Assembly (NCBI GenBank): GCA_963930755.1
Contig: OZ005735.1
Span: 160,741,681-160,805,680, forward strand
Source: Eudasyphora cyanicolor
Taxonomy: Eukaryota; Arthropoda; Insecta; Diptera; Muscidae
Direction of reading: 5' to 3'
DNA length: 64,000 bases
A program made the position numbers and the translations under genes. Shown here piece by piece: positions 53,971-64,000 of the stretch. How positions within the stretch are numbered: position 1 is the stretch's first letter; the number at the start of each line of letters is the position of its first letter. The notes beneath the pieces are model-generated. The model was not told the DNA's origin and searched no databases. It worked only from the letters and a program-made list of their open reading frames with translations.

Positions 53971-55561
53971 AGATAAAGATGTTCTTACTGGTTTCGATCA
54001 AACATAACATAACATAAAATCGTGAATCCACTAAGTTTGCACTCTCTTCTGTCCCCCCACTGAATAAACCAGGTTCTTTTTTTGGGAACACTCTAATGTG
54101 GAACAATCGCATTCGTACGTATTCAATATCAATCTCCTTTTGGTATAAATTTGGCAATAAAACTACCGTTTAGCTAATAATTCGGATGTATAAAAACCCC
54201 CACTTTATACCGTTATAAATACATTTATATGATTTAGATAAAATACCAGTAGCTCTTTGTGAATAAAAACAATTTACTGTTTTGTTAGTCCGCCACAATT
54301 TAATAAATATTTGAAAAAAATGTATGGTAAAAAGCGAATTTATACAAATCAAAAGTATCATTTCAAATCGGCAAATATTCAAATGTGTTTTTCTAAACTT
54401 CGCCAAACGCCAAATCGATGTTGAAGGTGAAGAAATAGGTTTGCGTGCGTTCGGTGGGTTTTTTTGTTGCTTTGCATTCGGGCGCACGTTGTTATGTTTG
54501 TCTAAATGGAGATCTGTGGAGACGTTGCGTCGCGATACGACGCGTCGGTCGAACGGTTGAGCGTAATAGCTGCGCACACACATACGAGAATATGCCCCCG
54601 GGCACGCCCACTTAAATTGCGTGCCGCTTTTTGTGATGTGGCTCGTCGTCGTAGAGACAAAAGGTATTCATTATCGTCCCCCCATTATCATCAGCGCGGC
54701 CACAGCCATCGCGCGCAGCAGCAACAACAACGTCACCCCTTGAGCAACAACAGTCTTGGCCAACATACATAAATTGTTGTTGACGCTGTAGCTGTTGCCG
54801 CCGATCATACTCGTACCTACAACATCACATGAATATATCTTGAATATATGTTGAGCAATTAAATTTGCATTTGTTGCACAAAGGAGAAAAAATAACAAAA
54901 TAAAATAAAAAGCGACTACAGAAAGTTATATACGACCATGGATATATTTATTGTATAAAAATCCATTCATATTCGTACGACGGACAACGTACGACTCACT
55001 GACTGACTGACTGCTCATGGAGAAAAAAGTCTTCTGGCATTATTCTGTTATTCCATTGCGTAGGAAACATTTATCACTGCTGCAAAATGAAGACGACGGA
55101 TCATAAGAAAATGGTACCATCGAAGAGAAATGGGCAAAAACTGTGTATTTCCTCGACGCATAACAACACATCCAGAGGCAGCGAAAAATTATCACTGCTG
55201 CCCCCTTTAGAGTTTGCGGAGAGTTATACAATCACATTTAGAATGAAATGATGCATATTTGAACTTTTTGCGATTTGAATACCCTACAATGGATAGCGTC
55301 GATCTTTGTACGCTATGGAAAAAATATATGCAAAATTGGTGACGACCCCAAAGAATCCGAAAAATTGGGTCTAACATTTTAAATAACACTGCAATTTATT
55401 TTATGGACAACGAAAACCTATGTAGATTAATTAAGGGAAGCCTTCGGGTCAGAATTTTTTTTATATTTTTTCAATATTTAATCGGCAATAAGTAAAATAA
55501 AAGTAAATTTGATTCCATTTTAGTGTAAAAAAAGATTTTTTTCTTAGAAAATACATTTTTA
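53971..55561. other. Candidate single-copy DNA, locally GC-rich
   Basis: The part at 54370-54800 is the most GC-rich in the window (CGTCGCGATACGACGCGTCG, CAGCGCGGCCACAGCC, CAGCAGCAACAACAAC) and holds no repeat seen elsewhere. An 88-codon plus-strand frame (54506-54772) rich in Arg, His and Gln has no recognised domain. It could be a promoter, enhancer or UTR of a nearby gene; no evidence decides. Confidence 0.4.
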
Positions 55562-56275
55562 GAATGTACCATTTGTAGGGGATTTACCAAAATGGGAGTG
55601 GCAATAACGCCCATTTTTCACGGGACTGTAGGTGCGATAAAATCATTACACTGCACAATTTCATGTATTTGTATTGTACTGCAATCAAAGATTTAGGCCC
55701 TTATACATAAAAATTTAATGAAGGTTTGAAGAACGTTTTAACACTGCTAAAACGTTCCTCAAACCTTCATTAACTTTTCATGAATAAGGCCCATAAGCTT
55801 TAAACTTTTTGTGAAATATGGTCAATTTGTATGGGAGTGCGTGGCAACATCGTCTATTTTTCTCAAGGCGATAGCGACCAAGAAACGTATTTCATGCATA
55901 GAATTGTGAACAATTCTAATAAGTAATACAGAAGTTATCAAAGAATCAACATTTCATTATATTTAAGCCCTTTGTGGGGGACGTACTTGATGAAGTTATT
56001 CAGCATGGTCCATCTTTGGTCTTAGCCTGAGATAGAAAGAAATATTAACACATACCAAATTTGAAGTCAATCGGTTACTTCTATCAAAAGTTATCGTACG
56101 CATCATCTAGACAGACAGACGGACGGACGAACACTGCTAAAATTACTTAAAATGGCCCAAAACGGATTTACGCCAAATATTCGTTGCATCTCTTATCTCA
56201 CTCCTTCAATGTGCTACACTTTTGGCCCGCAGCAACTGATATATACACCCGTTCACAATAATGGGGGTATAAAAC
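55562..56275 (+). repeat. Family B DINE-like element with a palindromic insert
   Basis: ACCAAAATGGGAGTGGCAAT unit, then GACAGACAGACGGACGGACG near 56110 and an end with TACACCCGTTCACAATAATG, GGGGGTATAA. Truncated at the hairpin side. Confidence 0.65.
55695..55792. mobile_element. ~98-bp palindromic MITE
   Basis: Two arms of about 45 bp (TTAATGAAGGTTTGAAGAAC against GTTCCTCAAACCTTCATTAA, with GGCCCTTAT and ATAAGGCCC outside) surround a loop of about seven bases. It splits family B text that normally reads AAAGTTATAAGCTGTTAAC. Confidence 0.8.
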
Positions 56276-56374
56276 CAGGATTTTATTGAAATTCTCTTAT
56301 TTCTACCAAAAAGGCTATACATTTCTCAGAGCTGCATTTATCCATAGATTTTCTTCAAATAGGCATTGTTTTCA

Positions 56375-57175
56375 TCGGTCCCAATAACGGTCACTTTTCT
56401 CTGGACTATAAAAGTATTACACAGTACAAAATTTCAAGTTTTTATATGCACTGGTATTTTGGTGTTAAATGGTCCATTTGTGTGGGAGGTACAAAAATGG
56501 GCGTGCCAATTACGGCCAGTTTTCTCTAGACTCTAGGTACTATAAACGCATTGTACGAAATTTCAAGTATTTGTATGAACTGGTATTATAGTTATAAGCT
56601 GGTAACTTTTGGTACAAAATGTCTGGGAGGTACCAAAAGGAGTGTGGCAATAATGCACATTTTTCACTGTATTGTAGGTACTATTATGCACTGGTAATAA
56701 AGTTATAAGCTATTAAATTTTGGTTCAAAATTATCCATTTGTGTGGGAGGTACCAAAACGGGCACTACAACTTCGCCCTTTTTTCTCGAGGTAATAGTGA
56801 CTAATAAACTAATACTATGTGTAGAATTTCAGAGGATTCAAGTAAGTAGAATAGAAATAATAAATAATCAATATTTCACTAAATGTTAACCCTTTGTGGG
56901 GGAGGTACTAAAAGGAGTGGACCAATATGGCCCACCTTCGAAATTAGCCGGAGATAGAAAAAAATATTGCCACATACCAAATTTGAAGTCAATCGGTTCC
57001 TACTTTCGAGAGTTATCGTGCGCACCAGCCAGCAGACAGACATACAGACGGACGGACGGACATTGCTCATTCGACTTAAAATGGCCCAAAACGGATTTCC
57101 TCCCAACATACTTGGGGTCTTAGGTCACTCCTTCGATGTGTTTCACTTTTTTTCGTAGCAAATGATATATGTATA
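56375..57175 (+). repeat. Family B DINE-like element
   Basis: Units at about 56488, 56625 and 56750 (GGGAGGTACCAAAAGGAGTG type), GGGGGAGGTACTAAAAGGAG, GACAGACATACAGACGGACG and CAAATGATATATGTATAC. It ends against the GCGAAW repeat. Confidence 0.65.
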
Positions 57176-57179
57176 CTAG

Positions 57180-57590
57180 GGATGTAACGAAAGTGGCTTT
57201 AGCGAAAGCGAATGCGAAAGCGAATATTGAAATATATTTCTTGCGAATGCGAAAGCGAATAGTGAAATATGCATTTTTGCGAAAGCGAATGCGAATGCGA
57301 ATAATAGTTTGAGCCTTTAGTACCAACAAATTTAAGGAACTGAATTGATACTTTTCCAGGATATTCAAGTATTAAGACTGTTTTCCATAGTTTTACCTCC
57401 TGTTACCACAAGCACACACATATCTTCAAATTGTGTGAAGGGAATAAGGAGATTTAACACTTTAATAAATGGAAGCGAATACTGAAATATATTTTTGCGA
57501 AAGCGAATGCGAAAGCGAATAATCCAAAGATGGCTTTAGCGAATGCGAATGCGAAAGCGAATTTTAAAATGATGCGAATAATTCGCGTTG
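57180..57590. repeat. Interspersed GCGAAW hexamer clusters
   Basis: Runs of GCGAAA/GCGAAT (for example GCGAAAGCGAATGCGAAAGC) occur at about 57202-57226, 57244-57262, 57279-57302, 57496-57522 and 57540-57564, separated by AT-rich spacers such as TATTGAAATATATTT. On the minus strand this reads as a meaningless AFAFAFAK stretch. Confidence 0.85.
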
Positions 57591-57778
57591 CAATTGGAGA
57601 ACGATTATTTGGATAATAAAACTGAATAATTTGTAAACGTTGTTCTTTCGTATATCTCTCCATGATAAAATTGTAAACACAACTGAATACAATGAAAAAC
57701 AAATGACAGATCATGACATATTACAAATGGCCGAAACGTCACTTCAAAATCATATCATCCCTATTGGAAAACCCGTTA
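57591..57778 (-). pseudogene. Mariner 5' fragment (M4)
   Basis: From 57778 leftward: TAACGGGTTTTCCAATAGGG terminus, leader, then MERYTKEQRLQIIQFYYPNN, the transposase start. It breaks at the hexamer repeat after about 25 codons. Same family as M3. Confidence 0.75.
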
Positions 57779-60541
57779 GTACTACTGCAGAATTTATTAT
57801 AAGATTAATAGCGTATCTCTGTAAAGGAATTCTGTAGTGTCCTTCAGTGTTCTACAAGACTGACCATTATTAGTTTGTCTTTCTCTTAGCATAGCTTCGA
57901 TTAACTGCAAAAATGTTTAATGATAGGGTTTTTGTCCCTCCTGTCAGAACATTTATATGAATTGTTCATCTTCTTTTTTATGTCTCTGCATATATAGTAT
58001 ATTTTAACAGAAAAAAGTATTACCTTTTCATACAGAAAATGCAACAAAAATAACAAAAAAAAATCAAAAGAAAGAAACCAAGTAAAACAACTAAAACAGT
58101 TAAGGAAATCATCAATGGCCTAAACGAAAATGCTTAAATTTAATGACATAAATACAGTGTGGCGTAAAATTACTATGAAATATGATTGTTTTTAAATGTG
58201 ATTTTCCAAATGGCCATTGTATTATGTTCGACCATTACATGGCCCAGGAGACTGACCGACTGCACAGACTTTTGATAAATGTGTTAGGGACAAGAGTTTA
58301 GTCAGAAGTTACTGCGAATTATTAAGGCAAGAATCATGGATATGGATATTTTATCAAATCAATCTTTAGATTTTTTGTATTTTTAACAAATGTGTTATTT
58401 TTAGCCATAAATGTCATTTCAAAGCCTTCAATCATCAAAGATCCTTAGGAGAAGGAGGACTTTTTATTCCCTTAAAGGAATTATAAACATGGTACAGCTG
58501 TTAGATAACACCACCCCCTCCAAAGGTCCTCAGAGAAATGACAAGGAGCTCACTCACCCTCGCACATGAAAGGCCTCATTAAAAAACGCACACACACACA
58601 CACACACGCAAAAACAATGTAACGATCTTCTCAAAGCAATCTGCAAAATAAGAAAACAAAAGACAAAAGATTTCCTATTGATGTGTTAGGCAGAGAGAGA
58701 GGGTGAAAACCAGAAAAGGAAGAAGCAAAACAATAACAACATTAAATACCAAAAAAAAAAGAAATCTTGAATGTTTGCATTAACAGCAGCTGACAAATAT
58801 TGGTCATACTCTCCGTGCAATATTTGAAAACTTCTCAAAAAAAAAAACGAAACATACACAACGACAAATCGAAGGTTATGACCTTTTCCTGCTCCTTCTT
58901 CTTCACTTTGACTGTTAAAGGTAAAGGACCTTTTACATATCGTCAAAGAGCTCAAGCAAACTGCGGGAGATCAATCGACAGTTGTGTAGCTCAAATAAAG
59001 AGAGTCTCTCTCCTTCACTCTCTGCTCTATGTCCTTGTAAGTCATCGCATTGGATGTCCTTAACCCTGCAACTGTTGTCCAGTTTCCTCACGATTTTCGT
59101 TCGGCTACCATTTGAATGGAAAAACAAATTAGTTTAGGATGTTACGGGTCTCATTGCCTGTAGTGTCGGCAACAGTCATAATATTGCGGTTTCATGTCGC
59201 TCATCTCGATCGCAGGAAGTGTCAAAAGTATGGCACTACCACCAGTGGCGAAGGGAATGTATTGCTGTAACATATGTGTATGCGTGCCTTCTGATGGCTG
59301 CCACAAAAGCCTGGGAAAATACCTCTTCTCTTTACGAGTAACCTGTTGATAATTACACTTTAATTGTTATGAATTTTGGCTAATTAAAGGATTTACCAGC
59401 ATTTCGTTTCTTTTTACGTTCAGATAAAACAAGTGTTTCTTGGTTCTCGTGAAGCCATAATGTTCAGTTGTGAGAGTAAAACATATGGCTAAACTGTAAT
59501 TATAAAGGAAATCGATCAAAGGTTCAGTTTCAAAATCTAAATCGGGTCTCCGTGGGGGAGTTTGTCTAATAACCAAAATACATCATTCATCCATCATCCA
59601 ACATTATTACAAGAGATTACTTACATGTTGTACATCTGGGTCAAGTGTCACTTCATCTTAGTTCATCTTTGAACAAGTGCTGTTGGACACTAAAAGGAGT
59701 TTCAATGTTTTCGAATTGCTCCAAGTTATCTGCAAAATTTTACCAAAACAATAATAAAAAAACAGGTAAAGTAAAAACACGCAAAACAAATTTCAGCTGC
59801 AAATGAATATATTAAGCAAATACTGTTAGAGACCTTTTTGATCAATTGTTTATTTGAGTCAATTAATTTCTTAGTCTAGCTTTTAGACACAGTGTGCGAA
59901 ATTCAGCATCTAGAGCATCAAACGTCCATAACTTTTTTCCGAATCAACATACGCATTCCAAATTTGGGGTGAGTGATTTTACCGGCAAGTCAAAACTTCT
60001 GTGATGCCACTTCTTATTTATTAACATAACTTGCTTTAGCCCTGGGAATATGAATAATGGGACAAAGAATTACGGATCTTCCCCTCAAACATACATACAA
60101 TTAATATGGACCTCGCGTTAAAGCATCTCTCTCCTATCGGTACCGTAGTTTGAACAGAATTCGATATTTGAATTTATATTTTACTAACTTCTTTCCTTAT
60201 AAAATGGGTAGTCTCTTTAACAAACGCAAACTTGATATGGATGTAGAAGTAACATAATTGTCTCAAATTACCACTTTTTATTCCCTTTCCAGTTTAAAGG
60301 CAGTAATTTCAATCGATATACTAAAGAAATTTCCATACGCAGCAGTTTATTCCACAAATTTTTGTCTGTATATATCGTCCCCTCAATAAAACAATAGAGT
60401 ATACGCATATACACCATTATTATTTTTTTGCATTATAAGAATCTACGTAATCGATTCTATGACTGGTAAAAATTTGGTGGAATTCTACTTCCACAAAGTG
60501 GGTCAAAAGTTAAATTGATAAAATAGTGTATATGTGAAGTA
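57779..60541. other. Long candidate single-copy stretch
   Basis: No shared repeat recognised over 2.7 kb. It has a (CA)n run near 58588-58610 and small frames (60-89 codons) on both strands without domains. No convincing exon, promoter or polyadenylation arrangement. Confidence 0.4.
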
Positions 60542-62245
60542 CAGGGTTTTCCAACAAGAGGTGTTATTTTGAATCACCCGGTATTTCGGTAGCTGTCACT
60601 TTTGAGGCTTTTATTCTTTGACATTTGACAAGTAGAAACTACGCCATTACTAAAAATGGAACGATACACGATCATCGAATGATACAAAACGATCAAAAAA
60701 CCAGTAAGGAAAGGCTAAAGTCGGGCGGGGCCGACTATATAATACCCTACACCACTCTCGTAATTTTGAATAACTCTGATATATAAATTTTGTAATTCAT
60801 GTATAAATTGTTTACATAACTTTACTAGGACTAAAGGGCTAAATCGGACGAAACATATATATCGGAGCTATAGCTAAATCTTAACCGATTTTCTTCAAAA
60901 TCGGCAATTTTGGTTCATGGATCAAGAAACTCTACCATTCTAAATTTCAAAACGATTGGATGTAAAATACAGGTTTTATAGGACTAAAGGGCCAAATCGA
61001 ACGAAACATATATATGGGACCTATAGCTAAATCTTAACCGATTTTCTTCAAATTCGGTAGTGTTGGTTCATGGATCAAGAAACTCTACCAATCTAAATTT
61101 CAAAACGATCGGATGTAAAATACAGCTTCTATAGGACTAAAGGGCCAAATCGGACGAAACATATATATGGGAGCTATAGCTAAATCTTAACCTATTTTTT
61201 TCAAATTCGGTAGTGTTGGTTCATGAATCAAGAAACTCTACCATTCTAAATTTCAAAACGATTGGATGTAAAATACAGCTTCTATAGGAGTAAAGGGCCA
61301 AATCGGACGAAAGATATATATGGGAGCTATATCTAAATCTGAACCAATTTCAACCAAATTCAACAGCGATCTTAACAGCCGCGAAATACTCTAAACTGCA
61401 AAATTTCAGAACGATCGGAGTGAAATTGCGACCTGTAGTCGACGAACAACTTTACATGGACAGACGGACGGACGGACATCGTTAAATCGACTCAGCTAGT
61501 GATTCTGAGTCGATCGGTATACTTTAAGGTGGGTCTAGCTGTGTTATTTTCAGGTGTTACAAACATCTGCCGTGAAACAAACTACGCCAACAAGCAAAAT
61601 TGTCGCATCTGGGGCTCTGAAAACCCAAGAGTTATTGTTGAGAAGCCTCTCCATCCTTAACGTGTGAATGTTTGGTGCGGTTTATGGTCCGGCGCGGTCA
61701 TTAGACCTCACTTTTTCGAAAATGAGGTTGGATCAACAGTTACGGTGAATTGATTGCGCTATCGAGAGATGATTAATGATTTTTTATGGTCGGAGTTGGA
61801 TGTTATTGATCTGGACAACGTTTCTTTCAACAAGACGGCGCTACGTGCCACACAAGCAACGAAACCATTGATCTGTTACGGGAAAAATTTCCGGACCGTG
61901 TTATCTCTCGAAGAGGAGATCACAATTGGCCACCGAGATCTTGTGATTTAACACCTTGCGATAAGGATAAGGTCTACGTCAACAGCCCAGCGTCGATTCA
62001 AGACCTCACAGATAGAATTCGCGAGGCTATCGAGGACATAGGGCAGCCACTTTGCGATTTGGTTATGGAAAATTTCATGAAAAGGATATGGTCCGGTAAG
62101 CGTGGTGGCCATTTGGCTCATGTTGTTTTTCATTATTAACGGCATACCTTCCTCTTTATTATGAAATAAACAACCGATCATTTATCTCAAAAAAATGACA
62201 TTTTTCTTTGAATACCAAAATAACACCTCTTGTTGGAAAACCCTT
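60542..62245 (+). mobile_element. Mariner deletion derivative (M2) split by a family A element
   Basis: Starts CAGGGTTTTCCAACAAGAGG after TA and ends CCTCTTGTTGGAAAACCC before TA. After MERYTIIE and a few codons a family A element intervenes (60697-61580), then YANKQNCRIWGSENPRVIVE continues. The junction MERYTIIE...NKQNCRI is the same deletion as in M1. Remaining blocks: VNVWCGLWSGAVIRPHFFEN, DGATCHTSNETID-type text, PPRSCDLTP and REAIEDIGQPLCDLVMENF, HLAHVVFHY. The third-Asp block is again lost (SCDLTPCDKDKVYV), by a different lesion. Confidence 0.9.
60697..61580 (-). repeat. DINE/Helentron-like element, family A variant (A6)
   Basis: Starts AACCAGTAAGGAAAGGCTAA, hairpin GGCGGGGCCGAC, TATAATACCCTACACCAC; units of about 146 bp with GGGCCAAATCGGACGAAAC; then GACAGACGGACGGACGGAC. 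The inverted TATACCC end is missing: it stops in GTGTTACAAACATCTGCC at the mariner junction. Confidence 0.75.
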
Positions 62246-63439
62246 TATGAAACTTTGATCCCATTTATATACAATTAACGCACTTTAAGACTAACAGAGT
62301 ATCATATGGAGGTAGCCTGATTATTTCACCACATATTAAAATGACAAGAAATTGAAAACATCGATTCTCTTCTAAAATATACAAATTTATCTTCCAAGAA
62401 GTCTAATTTCACAAAACTGTTGATAACGAGTGTCACGGCTCAGAAATCATGATCCAGTATGTGTGCTGCCAATTTTTAATACATATTTATACACCGCCAT
62501 GTATAAAATACTTGTTTCTATAATAATATAGAAACAAAATGGTCTTGAAGCCGGGAGAATGCGATTATCTCGAAACTACAAAAAAAATAATACACTATTC
62601 TTATATTGATATTATATACGATATTATGTTGTGCCCATCACATCCCCATTTTATCCTTATTTGAACATCATCTAAATACTCCGGAACTCGCCCAAAATCT
62701 TCTTTTAGCGTCACACAAAGTCTAGAAATAGTGTGAACATTAAGTAGATGCAGTTTTACTTCTGAATACGATTCAGTCACCATAATTCAATCCGGATAAC
62801 AGAATAAGAGGGGAATATTTTTGAATTTACTAACATTGCATGTCGAGGTCTTCTTGTCGATAATGTCCATGTACAAAAACACAGTTTTTCAGGAGAGTGA
62901 TAAAATGTTTTATTCGCAAAATCCCAACAATTTTGATTAACCCATGTTGTACAACATTAACACAATGTGTCTAACAAACATCCTAACTACAAATGTTCTT
63001 GAAATTCGCGTTATTTCAGCTCCTACGTCAGACAAAATTGCATCTTTTCGATGATGCAGTATTGTATCAAAATGTAGTTAAACGTTATTGAATATATGTA
63101 AACCCTCGATATAATGTAAGAAGTTTATATTAATGTGTCTATAATCCAAAACCTCAATCACTTGGCAGAGTTCTTCATAAACCCACGCTTTGACCTATGT
63201 GACTTATTCCGTCTATCGTTAAATCCTTCTTGTGACATCTTGTAACAGCGAAATGTCTATAGTTTAATCTGATCCAGTACTTATATTCCTGCAATAAATT
63301 AAAAATTCGATCGCACTCCCTTTGTTCTTTGGCTTACATCAAAAATTTGCTGATATATTTTGGCAGCACATGATGAAAGATGCAAATAAATGGAAGGATT
63401 GCAGCTCTCTGCGGCTGCTTTTTAGATGTTCTTAAAGAG
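62246..63439. other. Candidate single-copy DNA
   Basis: No shared repeat recognised. One short minus-strand frame (62783-62601) is listed separately. Confidence 0.35.
62601..62783 (-). CDS. Unassigned 60-codon frame, possible exon or gene remnant
   Basis: The frame contains TLKEDFGRVPEYLDDVQIRI, and GxVPxYL is a word seen in enkurin-domain proteins. A stop (TGA) sits two codons before the Met, there is no clear splice donor, and no second exon was found. It may be a fragment of a host gene or chance. I do not assign a function. Confidence 0.15.
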   Translation of the reverse strand: MVTESYSEVKLHLLNVHTISRLCVTLKEDFGRVPEYLDDVQIRIKWGCDGHNIISYIISI

Positions 63440-63556
63440 GACATAATAAAGAATCTTAAAATAAAGGATTTTCCATTGTATTCAGTAGTGTTTACAATTT
63501 CATCATGGAGAGATATACGCAAGAACAACGTTTACAAATTATTCAGTTTTATTCTC
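63440..63556 (+). pseudogene. Mariner 5' fragment
   Basis: The leader TTGTATTCAGTAGTGTTTAC matches M3 and M4, followed by MERYTQEQRLQIIQFYSQ. A family A element begins right after. Confidence 0.7.
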
Positions 63557-64000
63557 AAACCAGTAAGGAAAGGCTAAAGTCGGGCGGGGCCGATATTGAA
63601 TAACTCTGAAATATAAATTTTGTAGTTCATGTATAAATTGTTTATTCTAAATTTCAAAACGATTGGATGTAAAATACAGCTTCTATAGAACTAAAGGGCC
63701 AAATCGGACGAAACATATATGTATATGGGAGCTATAGCTAAATCTTAACCGATTTTCTTCAAATTCGGCAATGTTGGTTCATGGATCAAGAAACTCTACC
63801 ATTCTAAATTTCAAAACGATTGGATGTAAAATACAGCTTCTATAGAACTAAAGGGCCAAATCGGACGAAACATATATATGGGAGCTATAGCTAAATCTTA
63901 ACCGATTTTCTTCAAATTCGGTAGTGTTGGTTCATGGATCAAGAAACTCTACCATTCTAAATTTCAAAATGATTGGATGTAAAATACAGCTTCTACAGGA
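63557..64000 (-). repeat. Family A variant (A7), running off the window
   Basis: AACCAGTAAGGAAAGGCTAA, hairpin GGCGGGGCCGA, then units with AAGGGCCAAATCGGACGAAA as in A6, to the last base. Bases equivalent to the ATAATACCCTACACC block of A6 are missing just after the hairpin. Confidence 0.7.

Noticed and set aside
57454..57714. Minus-strand frame with AFAFAFAK repeats as a repetitive protein
   Set aside because: The repeat is the GCGAAW hexamer DNA read out; its N-terminus is a broken mariner start.
60542..62245. M1 and M2 as one segmental duplication
   Set aside because: Each has its own TA flanks in unrelated surroundings and different later lesions, so separate transposition fits better.
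1..64000. LTR retrotransposons or endogenous virus copies
   Set aside because: I found no paired long terminal repeats, protease, integrase or envelope-like motifs.

Overview
The window reads as AT-rich, repeat-dominated DNA from a higher dipteran, most likely a calyptrate (muscid-type) fly. The reasons are that its commonest repeats have the architecture of Drosophila DINE-1/Helentron-derived elements, and that it carries Jockey-clade and RNase H-bearing LINEs, DD41D mariner relatives and insect-type hAT, piggyBac-like and Helitron termini. This taxonomic call is inference. I see no intact host gene, rRNA, functional tRNA, CRISPR array or operon. Every coding trace I can name belongs to a transposable element, and all are broken.

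Layout. 0.4-2.8 kb: minus-strand LINE with a 609-bp internal duplication. 3.2-4.4 kb: DINE-like repeat (family C) interrupted by a deletion-derivative mariner. 5.5-11.7 kb: DINE-like families A and B nested in each other, plus a 5'-truncated LINE with a 13-bp target duplication. 12.6-16.05 kb: Jockey-clade LINE with an in-frame 39-bp minisatellite. 16.7-24.4 kb: DINE pieces, several inverted-repeat elements, a 1.44-kb foldback and a mariner remnant. 24.5-27.6 kb: family B element split by a piggyBac-like element that itself holds a LINE tail. 28.2-29.35 kb: hAT-like element. 30.6 kb: short Helitron. 32-33.7 kb: decayed mariners and a LINE tail. 33.8-36.9 kb: a stack of nested elements inside a long-TIR element. 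38.6-42 kb: degenerate satellite, then a hAT-like element inside a DINE. 42-46.4 kb: LINE, MITE and three DINE-like elements. 48.5-50.6 kb: Helitron inserted in a TIR element whose uninterrupted copy lies at 23 kb. 51-57.8 kb: mariners, family B copies and a GCGAAW hexamer repeat. 60.5-64 kb: mariner copies with family A insertions.

The elements do not form a pathway. Their value is as a layered insertion record, because insertions into repeats of known structure give several exact empty sites (Helitron A|T, piggyBac-like TTAA, hAT 8-bp, mariner TA). Three DINE-like families (called A, B and C here) share one terminal plan: a short hairpin next to AACMAGTA at one end and an inverted TATACCC/GGGTATA block at the other, with a GTCY microsatellite inside.

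Stretches that show no repeat I recognise, and may be single-copy intergenic or intronic DNA, are about 4.4-5.5, 18.9-19.7, 29.4-30.6, 36.9-38.6, 47.3-48.4, 54-55.5, 57.8-60.5 and 62.3-63.4 kb.
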